Under the pieces are notes generated by a model that saw only the letters and a list, made by a program, of their open reading frames with translations, searched no databases and was not told the origin of the DNA. From assembly GCA_001801995.1 (NCBI GenBank), contig MGZB01000015.1:23383-87382 (forward strand): a stretch of DNA of 64,000 nt, given 5' to 3'. Position 1 is the stretch's first letter. Each line of letters begins with the position of its first letter. Positions 33,786 to 41,598 of this stretch are shown one piece after another. The position numbers and the translations under genes were made by a program. The DNA is from Gammaproteobacteria bacterium RIFOXYD12_FULL_61_37 (GTDB taxonomy: Bacteria; Pseudomonadota; Gammaproteobacteria; Chromatiales; Chromatiaceae).

Positions 33786-34722
33786 ACATACCGCAACCGT
33801 GCTGGTGGTCGATGACACCGAATCGAACATCGATATCCTGCTCAACCTGCTATCCGAGTACGAAGTCCTTGTCGCCCTCGACGGCCCATCCGCGCTCGAA
33901 ATCCTGGAAAAGCAGCGCCCGGACGTCATCCTGCTGGACATCATGATGCCTGGCATGGATGGCTATGAGATCTGCCAAACCATCAAGGAACGCGAACAGT
34001 GGAAAGAAATCCCCGTCCTCTTCATCACTGCCCGCACCGACGAGGCCAGCATCCTCAAGGGTTTCGAAGTGGGCGGCAGCGATTACGTGACCAAGCCCTT
34101 CCGCTCCAAGGAACTCCTGGCGCGGGTGCGTAACCTGCTCAACTACAAGCAGGCCCTGGACCGGCTGAGATACATTGCCGTGACCGACGAACTGACCGGG
34201 GCATCCAACCGCCGCTCCTTCTTCGCGCGCGGCATCGAGATGTTTGCCCAGGCCCAACAGTCGCAAAGGCCCCTTTCCGCCCTGATGCTGGACCTGGACC
34301 GATTCAAGGCCATCAACGACACCTTCGGCCACGAGGCCGGCGACATTTCCCTCAAGGCCTTCGTGGAGCGAGTCAAGGAACAACTGGGACCGGACGACCT
34401 GTTCGGCCGCCTGGGGGGTGAAGAATTCGCCATCGTCCCGGCGAACCGGACCTTCGACGGCGCCATCCACATGGCCGAAGCCATCCGGCGGACGGTCGAG
34501 GCCAAGAAGATCGAAGTCAAGGGAGACATCATCCCCCTCACCGTAAGCATCGGCATCGCCTTCGCCGACAGTAAGACCGAAAGCTTCGACGCCCTCCTGT
34601 CGGTCGCAGACGGCCAGCTCTATGCCGCCAAACACGACCAGCGCAACTGCATCCACTTCCTCGGCCAATCAGGCAAGACCCAGAAGCCGGACGGACAGAC
34701 AGGGTTCCGCAAGCGGAGGTAG
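33778..34722 (+). CDS. Response regulator with GGDEF diguanylate cyclase domain
   Basis: About 314 aa. The N-terminal receiver is intact ([26 protein letters not shown]). The GGDEF domain has the active-site motif as RLGGEEF near residue 213 (GGEEF is an active variant), with [19 protein letters not shown] upstream. It should make c-di-GMP when phosphorylated. ATG 33,778 overlaps the kinase 3' end; ATG 33,766 is four codons upstream. The kinase Hpt domain is the natural phosphodonor. Output is likely attachment or biofilm control. Confidence 0.92.
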   Translation: MAEHTATVLVVDDTESNIDILLNLLSEYEVLVALDGPSALEILEKQRPDVILLDIMMPGMDGYEICQTIKEREQWKEIPVLFITARTDEASILKGFEVGGSDYVTKPFRSKELLARVRNLLNYKQALDRLRYIAVTDELTGASNRRSFFARGIEMFAQAQQSQRPLSALMLDLDRFKAINDTFGHEAGDISLKAFVERVKEQLGPDDLFGRLGGEEFAIVPANRTFDGAIHMAEAIRRTVEAKKIEVKGDIIPLTVSIGIAFADSKTESFDALLSVADGQLYAAKHDQRNCIHFLGQSGKTQKPDGQTGFRKRR

Positions 34723-34743
34723 GGGGGCGGAAGGGGGGAAACC

Positions 34744-34772
34744 GTAGGGGCGGGTTTGAAACCCGCCCCTAC
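34744..34772. repeat. Short palindromic repeat, family E, copy 3
   Basis: GTAGGGGCGGGTTT and AAACCCGCCCCTAC arms, with TTTGAAA at the centre. It lies between convergent genes and may serve as a bidirectional hairpin at their 3' ends. Confidence 0.85.
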
Positions 34773-34773
34773 T

Positions 34774-36087
34774 TCATCGCAGGCTTTCCAGTCGAATACG
34801 GACGATTTCGCCGCTGATGACATCTAGCTTGGCGATGGCCGCGATGGCCTCGTTCATGGCCTGTTCCCGCACACGCTGGGTGAGCATGATGAGGGGAACC
34901 AGGGTCTCGCCCTCGCCCGGTTCCTTCTGTTCCATGGCCTCGATGCTGATGCCCGCGTTGCCGAAGATGCCGGCGATCTGGGCCAGGACGCCGGGCTTGT
35001 CCTGCACGGTCATGCGCAGGTAGTAGGCGGTGACCACCTCGTCCATGGGCAGCACGGGGATGTCGGAGAGGGCGCTTGGCTGGAAGGCCAGGTGCGGGAC
35101 GCGGTTGCCCGGATCGGTGGTGAGGGCGCGGACCACGTCCACCAGGTCGGCCACTACTGCCGAGGCCGTAGGTTCGGCACCGGCGCCGGCGCCGTAGTAG
35201 AGGGTCGGACCCACGGCATCGCCATGGACCAGGACGGCGTTCATGACCCCATCCACATTGGCGATCAGTCGGCGGGCCGGGATCAGGGTGGGATGGACGC
35301 GCAGCTCCACCCCTTTATCGGTCTTGCGGGTGACGCCCAGGTGCTTGATGCGGTAGCCCATCTCGCCGGCGTAGGTCACATCTTCACGGCTGATGCGGGT
35401 GATGCCTTCCGTGTAGCACTTCTCGAACTGGAGCGGGATGCCGAAGGCAATCGAACTCAGGATGGTCAGTTTGTGGGCGGCGTCGATGCCCTCCACGTCG
35501 AAGGTGGGGTCGGCCTCGGCATAGCCCAGGGCCTGGGCCTCCTTGAGCACGTCGTCGAAGTCGCGGCCCTTGTCGCGCATCTCGGTGAGGATGAAATTGC
35601 CGGTGCCGTTGATGATCCCGGCGATCCATTCGATGCGATTGGCCGCCAGGCCCTCGCGCACCGCCTTGATGATGGGGATGCCACCGGCCACGGCCGCCTC
35701 GAAGGCCACCACGACGCCCTTTTTGCGGGCCGCCTCGAAGATCTCGTTGCCGTGGCGGGCGATCAGTGCCTTGTTGGCAGTGACCACATGCTTGCCGTTC
35801 TCGATGGCCCGCAGCACCAGCTCCCGCGCCGGGGAGTAGCCGCCGATCAGCTCGACGACGATGCTGACCTCGGGGTCATCGACCACCTGCCAGGCGTCGT
35901 CGGTAATCCGGGCGATGGATTCGATGCCGTTGATGCGGGAGGCATCGTAGACCTTGGCCGCCGCGTGGGAGATGACGATGCCACGCCCCGCGCGGCGGGC
36001 GATCTCGGCCCCGTTGCGATGCAGCACACTGACGGTTCCGCCACCCACGGTACCCAGCCCCATGAGGCCGACTTTGACAGGATTCAA
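34774..36087 (-). CDS. hom: Homoserine dehydrogenase
   Basis: About 437 aa, monofunctional enzyme reducing aspartate semialdehyde to homoserine for threonine and methionine. The NAD-binding start is VKVGLMGLGTVGGGT. EGLAANRIEWIAGIINGTGNFI and YGAGAGAEPTASAVVADLVD are present. An ACT domain follows (YYLRMTVQDKPGVLAQIAGIFG). TTG 36,087 is preferred because AAGGAG lies seven bases upstream; ATG 36,108 includes the Shine-Dalgarno itself. No thrB or thrC is adjacent. Confidence 0.96.
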   Translation of the reverse strand: MNPVKVGLMGLGTVGGGTVSVLHRNGAEIARRAGRGIVISHAAAKVYDASRINGIESIARITDDAWQVVDDPEVSIVVELIGGYSPARELVLRAIENGKHVVTANKALIARHGNEIFEAARKKGVVVAFEAAVAGGIPIIKAVREGLAANRIEWIAGIINGTGNFILTEMRDKGRDFDDVLKEAQALGYAEADPTFDVEGIDAAHKLTILSSIAFGIPLQFEKCYTEGITRISREDVTYAGEMGYRIKHLGVTRKTDKGVELRVHPTLIPARRLIANVDGVMNAVLVHGDAVGPTLYYGAGAGAEPTASAVVADLVDVVRALTTDPGNRVPHLAFQPSALSDIPVLPMDEVVTAYYLRMTVQDKPGVLAQIAGIFGNAGISIEAMEQKEPGEGETLVPLIMLTQRVREQAMNEAIAAIAKLDVISGEIVRIRLESLR

Positions 36088-36110
36088 CTGAGTGCTCCTT
36101 AGTTTCATTT

Positions 36111-36187
36111 GTAGGTTGGGTCAGGCGCGCAATTTCGACGGGCTTTCTTCTCTTGGAGAGGTTGGTGCGCGCCTAACCCAACCTACC
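36111..36187. repeat. Inverted repeat family C, copy 2
   Basis: GTAGGTTGGGTCAGGCGCGC and GCGCGCCTAACCCAACCTAC arms about 40 bases apart. It lies between alaC and hom, both on the minus strand. Confidence 0.8.
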
Positions 36188-36197
36188 GATTTGTCGA

Positions 36198-37400
36198 TTA
36201 CTTAACCACCCCATCCTTGCGGAACATGTCGCGGATGCCGCGGACCGCCTGACGAGTCCGGTGCTCGTTCTCGATCAGACCGAAGCGGACATGGCCGTCG
36301 CCGTGCTCGCCGAAACCGATGCCGGGCGCCACGGCCACCCTGGCCTCTTGCAGCAGCTTCTTGGAAAACTCCAGGGAGCCCATGGCCCGGTAGGGTTCGG
36401 GGATGAGCGCCCAGACGAACATGGTGGCCTTAGGCCGCTCCACCTTCCAGCCCGCGTTGTTGAGGCCGTCGCACAATACATTGCGCCGGCTCTGGTACAT
36501 GAGGCGGATCTCCTCGACGCAGTCCTGCGGACCCTCCAGGGCGGCGATGGCGGCCACCTGGATGGGGGTGAAGGTTCCGTAATCCAGATAGGACTTGATC
36601 TTCGCCAGCGCGGCCACCAGAGTCTTGTTGCCGACCATGAAGCCCACCCGCCAGCCGGGCATGTTGTAGGACTTCGACAGGGAATAGAACTCGACCGCAA
36701 TCTCCTTGGCCCCCGGCACTTGCAAGATGGAGGGCGCCTTGTAGCCGTCGAAGACGATCTCGCCGTAGGCGATGTCGTGGATCACCCAGATATTGTGCTC
36801 CTTGGCCATCTCGACGACCTTTTCGAAGAAATCGAGATCGACGCATTCGGTGGTCGGATTGCCGGGGTAGTTGAGCACCAGCATCTTGGGGCGCGGCCAG
36901 GAGTCCTGGATCGCCTTTTGCAGCTCCTCGAAGAAATCCATGCCGGAAGTGACCGGGATATGGCGCACGTCAGCCCCGGCGATGATGAAGCCGTAGGGGT
37001 GGATGGGATAGGCCGGATTGGGCACCAGCACCGAATCGCCCGGCCCCATGCAGGCCAGCGCCAGGTGGGCCAGGCCCTCCTTGGAGCCGATGGTGGCGAT
37101 GGCCTCGGTCTCCGGGTCTAGGTCCACGTCGAACTTCTGCTTGTACCAGTTGCAGATGGCCCGGCGCAGGCGCGGGATGCCCTTGGAGGCGGAATAGCGG
37201 TGGGTGTCCTTGCGATTGGCCACTTCCACCAGCTTTTCGACGATGTGCGAAGGGGTCGGCTGGTCGGGATTGCCCATGCCGAAATCGATGATGTCCTCGC
37301 CCCGCGCCCGCGCCGCCGCCTTGAGCTCGTTCACGATGGCGAACACATAGGGAGGCAGTCGCTTGATTCGGGCAAATTCTTCCATTTCTGGCGTGGACAC
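36198..37400 (-). CDS. alaC: Alanine transaminase (AlaC-type class I aminotransferase)
   Basis: 400 aa PLP enzyme. [20 protein letters not shown] and [12 protein letters not shown] are the AlaC/Arabidopsis-DAP-like N-terminus. The PLP lysine is in [12 protein letters not shown] near residue 240, and [12 protein letters not shown] precedes it. It makes alanine from pyruvate and glutamate in the E. coli orthologue. It lies upstream of hom on the same strand, with repeat C between them, so it may be co-transcribed with hom. Confidence 0.93.
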   Translation of the reverse strand: MSTPEMEEFARIKRLPPYVFAIVNELKAAARARGEDIIDFGMGNPDQPTPSHIVEKLVEVANRKDTHRYSASKGIPRLRRAICNWYKQKFDVDLDPETEAIATIGSKEGLAHLALACMGPGDSVLVPNPAYPIHPYGFIIAGADVRHIPVTSGMDFFEELQKAIQDSWPRPKMLVLNYPGNPTTECVDLDFFEKVVEMAKEHNIWVIHDIAYGEIVFDGYKAPSILQVPGAKEIAVEFYSLSKSYNMPGWRVGFMVGNKTLVAALAKIKSYLDYGTFTPIQVAAIAALEGPQDCVEEIRLMYQSRRNVLCDGLNNAGWKVERPKATMFVWALIPEPYRAMGSLEFSKKLLQEARVAVAPGIGFGEHGDGHVRFGLIENEHRTRQAVRGIRDMFRKDGVVK

Positions 37401-37507
37401 GGGGAACCTCGGGGACGGTGATAGAAAAGGGGCTAAGTTAACTGAGCGCCGGACCCCCTGTCAAAGGAAGAGGCTTGAGGGGGTGCGAACGGAAGCGTCC
37501 AGACGCA

Positions 37508-37562
37508 GGCCGGCCTTCAGACCGGCAATCGGCGTGGCTGCCGGCCTGAAGGCCGGCCTGCC
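37508..37562. repeat. Short palindromic repeat, family D, copy 3 (variant)
   Basis: GGCCGGCCTTCAGACCGGC is followed by a spacer and GCCGGCCTGAAGGCCGGCC. It lies directly after the rpoS stop and could act as a 3' hairpin for rpoS mRNA. Confidence 0.75.
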
Positions 37563-37564
37563 AT

Positions 37565-38578
37565 CTATTTGAACAACGACTCGGCCGAGAAGCCCTCGCG
37601 CTCCAGGATGACGCGCAGCCGGCGCAGGGCGTCCATCTGGATCTGGCGCACCCGTTCGCGGGTGACGCCCAGTTCGTTGGCGACCTGTTCCAGGGTGGCG
37701 TTTTCGTAGCCGTGCAGGCCGAAGCGGCGTTCCACCACTTCGCGTTGTTTGTCGTTCAGCCGGTGCAGCCACTCGTCCAGGTGTCGTTTCAGACCATCGG
37801 CCTGGAGCGATTCCATGGGGTCCGAGGCCGATTCGTCGGGGATGGTGTCGAGCAGGGGTTTATCCGCATCCTTGCCATAGGGGGTATCGACCGAGGCGAT
37901 GCGCTCGTTCAATCCCAGCATGCGCTCGACTTCCTCCAGCGGCTTGCCCAGCAGCGCGGCGATCTCCTCGGCCGTCGGTTCGTGGTCGAGTTTCTGGGCC
38001 AGTTGGCGAGCCACCCGCTGATAGCTGTTGATCTCCTTGACCACATGGATCGGCAGCCGGATGGTCCGGGTCTGATTCATGATGGCCCGCTCGATGGTCT
38101 GGCGAATCCACCAGGTGGCGTAGGTGGAGAAGCGGAAACCGCGCTCGGGATCGAATTTCTCCACCGCGCGGATCAGGCCCAGGTTGCCTTCTTCGATGAG
38201 GTCGAGCAGGGCCAGGCCGCGATTCATATAGCGCCGGGCAATTTTGACCACCAGCCGCAGGTTGCTCTCGATCATGCGCTTGCGGGAGGCGGCATCACCC
38301 TTCTGCGCCAGCCGGGAGAAGCGGACCTCTTCCTCCGGGGTCAACAGCTTGGAGGCGCCGATCTCGCTGAGATAAAGCTGAGTGGCGTCCATTTGCGAGG
38401 GCTGGATGGAACCCTTGAAAAGGGCTATCTCCTCGTCGAACGATGAGGGCCTTTCCCTGTCCGCCTCGGGCTCTTCCCCGGCATCCAATCGCAGGCTGTC
38501 CTCCTCCTCGTCCTCGAAGGCGTCCTCGGACTCGTTGAAAACTTCTTCTTCCTGGATTTCTTCCAGTTGCTTATTCAT
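37565..38578 (-). CDS. rpoS: RNA polymerase sigma factor RpoS
   Basis: 337 aa stationary-phase/general-stress sigma factor of the sigma-70 family. Region 1.2 [21 protein letters not shown], region 2 ([38 protein letters not shown]), region 3 and region 4.2 ([22 protein letters not shown]) are all present. The N-terminus is acidic ([19 protein letters not shown]). It lies downstream of nlpD with a 51-bp gap, the classic gammaproteobacterial order, so in relatives the main rpoS promoter is inside nlpD. No long anti-leader is evident from the gap alone. Confidence 0.97.
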   Translation of the reverse strand: MNKQLEEIQEEEVFNESEDAFEDEEEDSLRLDAGEEPEADRERPSSFDEEIALFKGSIQPSQMDATQLYLSEIGASKLLTPEEEVRFSRLAQKGDAASRKRMIESNLRLVVKIARRYMNRGLALLDLIEEGNLGLIRAVEKFDPERGFRFSTYATWWIRQTIERAIMNQTRTIRLPIHVVKEINSYQRVARQLAQKLDHEPTAEEIAALLGKPLEEVERMLGLNERIASVDTPYGKDADKPLLDTIPDESASDPMESLQADGLKRHLDEWLHRLNDKQREVVERRFGLHGYENATLEQVANELGVTRERVRQIQMDALRRLRVILEREGFSAESLFK

Positions 38579-38629
38579 TACTCCCCCTCAACATCCCCTC
38601 GATCGTGATCGGCCGGCCTTCCGCTCGTC

Positions 38630-39424
38630 TTACAAAGGCGGCAGGAGCTTCGCCGGATTAACCGGCTTTCCCTGATACCGGATCTCGAAATGAAGCATGG
38701 GCTGGTCCCTGCCTGCGCGCCCCATCTCCGCGATCTGCTGCCCGGCCGTCACCGTATCACCCTCTTTTACCAGAATCTTTCTATTGTGACCATAGGCACT
38801 TAGATAATATTTGTCATGCTTTACAATAATAAGTCTGCCGTATCCTTTCAGGCCGATACCACCATAGACCACCCGCCCATTTTCCGCCGCCTGAACCGGT
38901 TGCCCTTCGTTGCCCGAGATCAGGATGCCCTTGCGGCCGATGTCGCCTTCCGAATAGCTGCTGACCACCTGGCCGTTGGTCGGCCAGCGCCAGCGCATAT
39001 TGCTGTTGATGGGTTCATTGTCGTCGCGATAGGAGGTGCTCGTCTTGGCCGCAGTAGCGGCGGGCGCGGCGGAACCCCGTTCCGGCCCGCTGGGCTGAGG
39101 GGCCGTGGCGCCGTAAGCCACATCGGAGGAAGGGGTCAACCGCAACGATTGCCCTGGATGAATGGTGTAAGTGGATGGCAGCCGGTTCCAGCTCGCCAGG
39201 GCGCGGTAATCCAGATTCTCCCGCCAGGCGATGGAATAGAGGGTATCGCCGCGCTGCACGACATAAATCCTGCCTGGCACGGAGGGCGCAGAACCTGGCG
39301 CGGTAGTGTTGGCGACCTCCTGCCCGCCCTCAAATACCGGGGCGCGAAAGTCCGATGACCCGATGCAACCCGCCAATCCCAATACCAGCGGCAGAACAGC
39401 GGCCAGCCTTGCGAACGGACCCAT
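38630..39424 (-). CDS. nlpD: NlpD-type LysM/M23 lipoprotein
   Basis: 264 aa. The lipobox is LAGC near residue 19 (LPLVLGLAGCIGSS). A LysM domain (YVVQRGDTLYSIAWRENLDYRALASWN) is followed by a linker and an LytM/M23 domain (VVYGGIGLKGYGRLIIVKHD, MLHFEIRYQGKPVNP). AYGHNRK stands where active peptidases have YAHL-type histidines, so it is likely a non-catalytic activator of amidase AmiC. Its ATG overlaps the pcm stop (TAATG). Confidence 0.95.
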   Translation of the reverse strand: MGPFARLAAVLPLVLGLAGCIGSSDFRAPVFEGGQEVANTTAPGSAPSVPGRIYVVQRGDTLYSIAWRENLDYRALASWNRLPSTYTIHPGQSLRLTPSSDVAYGATAPQPSGPERGSAAPAATAAKTSTSYRDDNEPINSNMRWRWPTNGQVVSSYSEGDIGRKGILISGNEGQPVQAAENGRVVYGGIGLKGYGRLIIVKHDKYYLSAYGHNRKILVKEGDTVTAGQQIAEMGRAGRDQPMLHFEIRYQGKPVNPAKLLPPL

Positions 39425-40086
39425 TACACAACTCCTCCCAACAAGGGCACGAACACCACGCGCTCCAACATTTCCTTCTCGTACCCGTCCTCGGTGCGGG
39501 TGACCCGGACAAGCACCTGCATGTCGCGATCGCCCACCGGCAGAACCATGCGGCCGCCGACGGCGAGTTGCCGCACCAAGGCCAGCGGGATGCCTTCCGG
39601 CGCGGCGGTAACCATTATACCGTCGAAAGGGGCAGACTCCGGCATTCCCATGGTGCCGTCGCTGTATTTGGCGCGGATATTGCGCAGGCCGAGATCGCGA
39701 AACCGTCCCTGGGCCTGAAGCAGGAGCGCCTTAATACGCTCGACGCTGAAAACCTCGCTCACCAGCCTAGCCAGCACCGCCGTCTGATATCCGGAACCGG
39801 TTCCCACCTCCAGCACCCGTTGCAGAAGACCGCCCTCCAACAGGGCCTCGGTCATGCGGGCGACGATATAGGGCTGGGAAATGGTCTGGCCGTGGCCGAT
39901 GGGCAGCGCCGTATCCTCGTAGGCCCGGCTCGCCAGGGCCTCGTCCACGAACAGGTGGCGCGGGGTGGCGCGCATGGCGTTGAGCACCGCGATGCTCTTG
40001 ATTCCCTCCTCCTTGAGCCGCGCAATCAGACGGTCACGAGTCCTCTGGGAAGTCATGCCGATGCCCTGGATGCGCAGGCTGGTCAT
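39424..40086 (-). CDS. pcm: Protein-L-isoaspartate O-methyltransferase
   Basis: 220 aa. It methylates isoaspartyl residues for protein repair. The motif [18 protein letters not shown] is the SAM site, preceded by [29 protein letters not shown] is typical of the N-terminus. ATG 40,086 overlaps the surE stop, and the longer frame reads through surE. It is part of a surE-pcm-nlpD-rpoS operon with all start/stop junctions overlapping or close. Confidence 0.96.
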   Translation of the reverse strand: MTSLRIQGIGMTSQRTRDRLIARLKEEGIKSIAVLNAMRATPRHLFVDEALASRAYEDTALPIGHGQTISQPYIVARMTEALLEGGLLQRVLEVGTGSGYQTAVLARLVSEVFSVERIKALLLQAQGRFRDLGLRNIRAKYSDGTMGMPESAPFDGIMVTAAPEGIPLALVRQLAVGGRMVLPVGDRDMQVLVRVTRTEDGYEKEMLERVVFVPLLGGVV

Positions 40087-40835
40087 GACCCACAACCGCC
40101 CAGCCACTCCGCCAGGGAAGGAATCGCCGCATGGCGGGTCAGGTCCACCTGCAAGGGGGTTACAGAGACATAGCCCTGGCGCACGGCGTGAAAATCGGTG
40201 CCGGGTCCGGCGTCCTGTTCCGGCCCGGCGGGGCCGACCCAATAGATGAGCTTGCCGCGCGGGTCCCGCGCCTTGACCACGGGCTCCGCCTTGTGGCGAT
40301 GGCCCAGGCGGGTGGCCTGGAAGCCCTTCAGCTCTTCATAAGGGATGTCCGGCACATTGACGTTGAGGATGATCTCCGGGGCCAGGGGATGTTCCCGCAG
40401 GCGGTTCAGCAGCTCCTCTGCCACACGGGCGCCGGTGTCGTAGTGCTGGGGGTCGTGCGAGACCATGGAGACCGCGATGGCGGGATAGCCGAGGAAGCGT
40501 CCTTCGGTCGCCGCCGCCACCGTGCCGGAATAGAGCACGTCGTCACCCATGTTGGCGCCCGCGTTGATGCCGGCGATGACCATGTCCGGCTCCTCGTCGA
40601 GCAGCCCGGTGATGGCCAGATGGACGCAATCGGTCGGGGTGCCGTCCACGCTGATGAAACCGTTGGCGGCCTCGTGGGCGCGGATGGGCCGTTCCAGGGT
40701 CAGGGAGTTGCTGGCGCCGCTGCGGTTGCGCTCCGGCGCCACCACCCGGATAGAGGCGACCCGGCCCAGACGCTCCGCCAGCGCGGCGAGCCCCGGCGCC
40801 TGGTATCCATCATCGTTGCTCAGTAATATCCTCAT
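40083..40835 (-). CDS. surE: 5'/3'-nucleotidase SurE
   Basis: 250 aa. [14 protein letters not shown] is the metal-binding N-terminus. [31 protein letters not shown] and [26 protein letters not shown] follow. ATG 40,835 is used because it places ILLSNDDG at the N-terminus; ATG 40,874 is further upstream. It dephosphorylates nucleoside monophosphates and is stress-related. It is the first gene of the operon leading to rpoS and is divergent from smr. Confidence 0.96.
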   Translation of the reverse strand: MRILLSNDDGYQAPGLAALAERLGRVASIRVVAPERNRSGASNSLTLERPIRAHEAANGFISVDGTPTDCVHLAITGLLDEEPDMVIAGINAGANMGDDVLYSGTVAAATEGRFLGYPAIAVSMVSHDPQHYDTGARVAEELLNRLREHPLAPEIILNVNVPDIPYEELKGFQATRLGHRHKAEPVVKARDPRGKLIYWVGPAGPEQDAGPGTDFHAVRQGYVSVTPLQVDLTRHAAIPSLAEWLGGCGS

Positions 40836-40899
40836 GATCAGCCGCAAATCCGCCAAAGCCACCACTATACTCAAGGCTTACAGCCGAGACTAGCTCGCC

Positions 40900-41463
40900 A
40901 TGACTCAGGAAGACCGGGAACTGTTCCAACAGGCCACCGCCGACACCACGCCGATCGACGCCAATCTGGCCGAACCCTTTCGCACCAGGCGCCGGCCCAT
41001 TCCCCTCGACCAGCCCCCCGAGCACGAGCCGGAAGAGGCGAATTACGGTGACACTTTACTAAATACACTTTGTCGAGGGTATTTAGTAAAGTGTCACCGT
41101 AATTCGCAGACCCACGACGAACTCTCCTTCCAGCGCCCCGGCATCCAGAACCGGCTCTTCCTCGACCTGCGCCGGGGCAAACTGCCCCCGGAAGAGACCC
41201 TGGACCTGCACGGCTACCATGTGGAAGAGGCGCGTCGGCTGCTCAAGGGCTTCATCCGGCGCGCCCAGCTACGCCGCTATCGCTGCGTGCGCATCATCCA
41301 CGGCAAGGGCAAAGGCTCCGCCGGGCAACAGCCGGTGCTGAAACAAAAGGTCAACCAATGGCTGCCCCAAAGCGAGGAGGTCCTGGCCTACTGCTCCGCC
41401 CCCCGCTGGGACGGCGGCACCGGCGCGACCTATGTGCTGCTGGCGCGGGTGAAGACCGAGTAA
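40900..41463 (+). CDS. Smr-domain endonuclease-like protein with in-frame repeat insertion
   Basis: 187 aa. The Smr domain is intact: LDLHGYHVEEARRLLKGFI, then CVRIIHGKGKGS, then GGTGATYVLLARVK. This matches stand-alone proteobacterial Smr proteins (SmrA/B type). Between the charged N-terminal part (EPEEA) and the conserved ELSFQRPGIQNRLF, palindromic repeat F4 (66 bp) is inserted in frame. It adds about 22 residues beginning NYGDTLLNTLCRGYLVK. No stop or frameshift results, and the domain downstream keeps its frame. It is divergent from surE. Confidence 0.88.
   Translation: MTQEDRELFQQATADTTPIDANLAEPFRTRRRPIPLDQPPEHEPEEANYGDTLLNTLCRGYLVKCHRNSQTHDELSFQRPGIQNRLFLDLRRGKLPPEETLDLHGYHVEEARRLLKGFIRRAQLRRYRCVRIIHGKGKGSAGQQPVLKQKVNQWLPQSEEVLAYCSAPRWDGGTGATYVLLARVKTE
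41040..41105. repeat. Repeat F full copy (F4) inside smr
   Basis: GAATTACGGTGACACTTTAC and AAAGTGTCACCGTAATTC arms around CTAAATACACTTTGTCGAGG. The length of 66 bp is a multiple of three. The central loop is the reverse complement of the loop in F6 and F8, except that F4 lacks nine bases found there. Confidence 0.95.
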
Positions 41464-41598
41464 AAACCAGGCCCTCCCCCTCCACCCCTTCCATTCTTGT
41501 GACACAGGGCGCATTTGGCCCATCGCGCCTTGTTGCACGGCTTCCGGGCCGTTATGCTTCGGACTCTGCCACTTGTTCGACTGGAAACAGAAGACACC

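Noticed and set aside
31917..33956. 679-aa minus-strand ORF opposite the hybrid kinase
   Set aside because: Antisense of a gene with complete HisKA, REC and Hpt motifs; no recognisable domains of its own.
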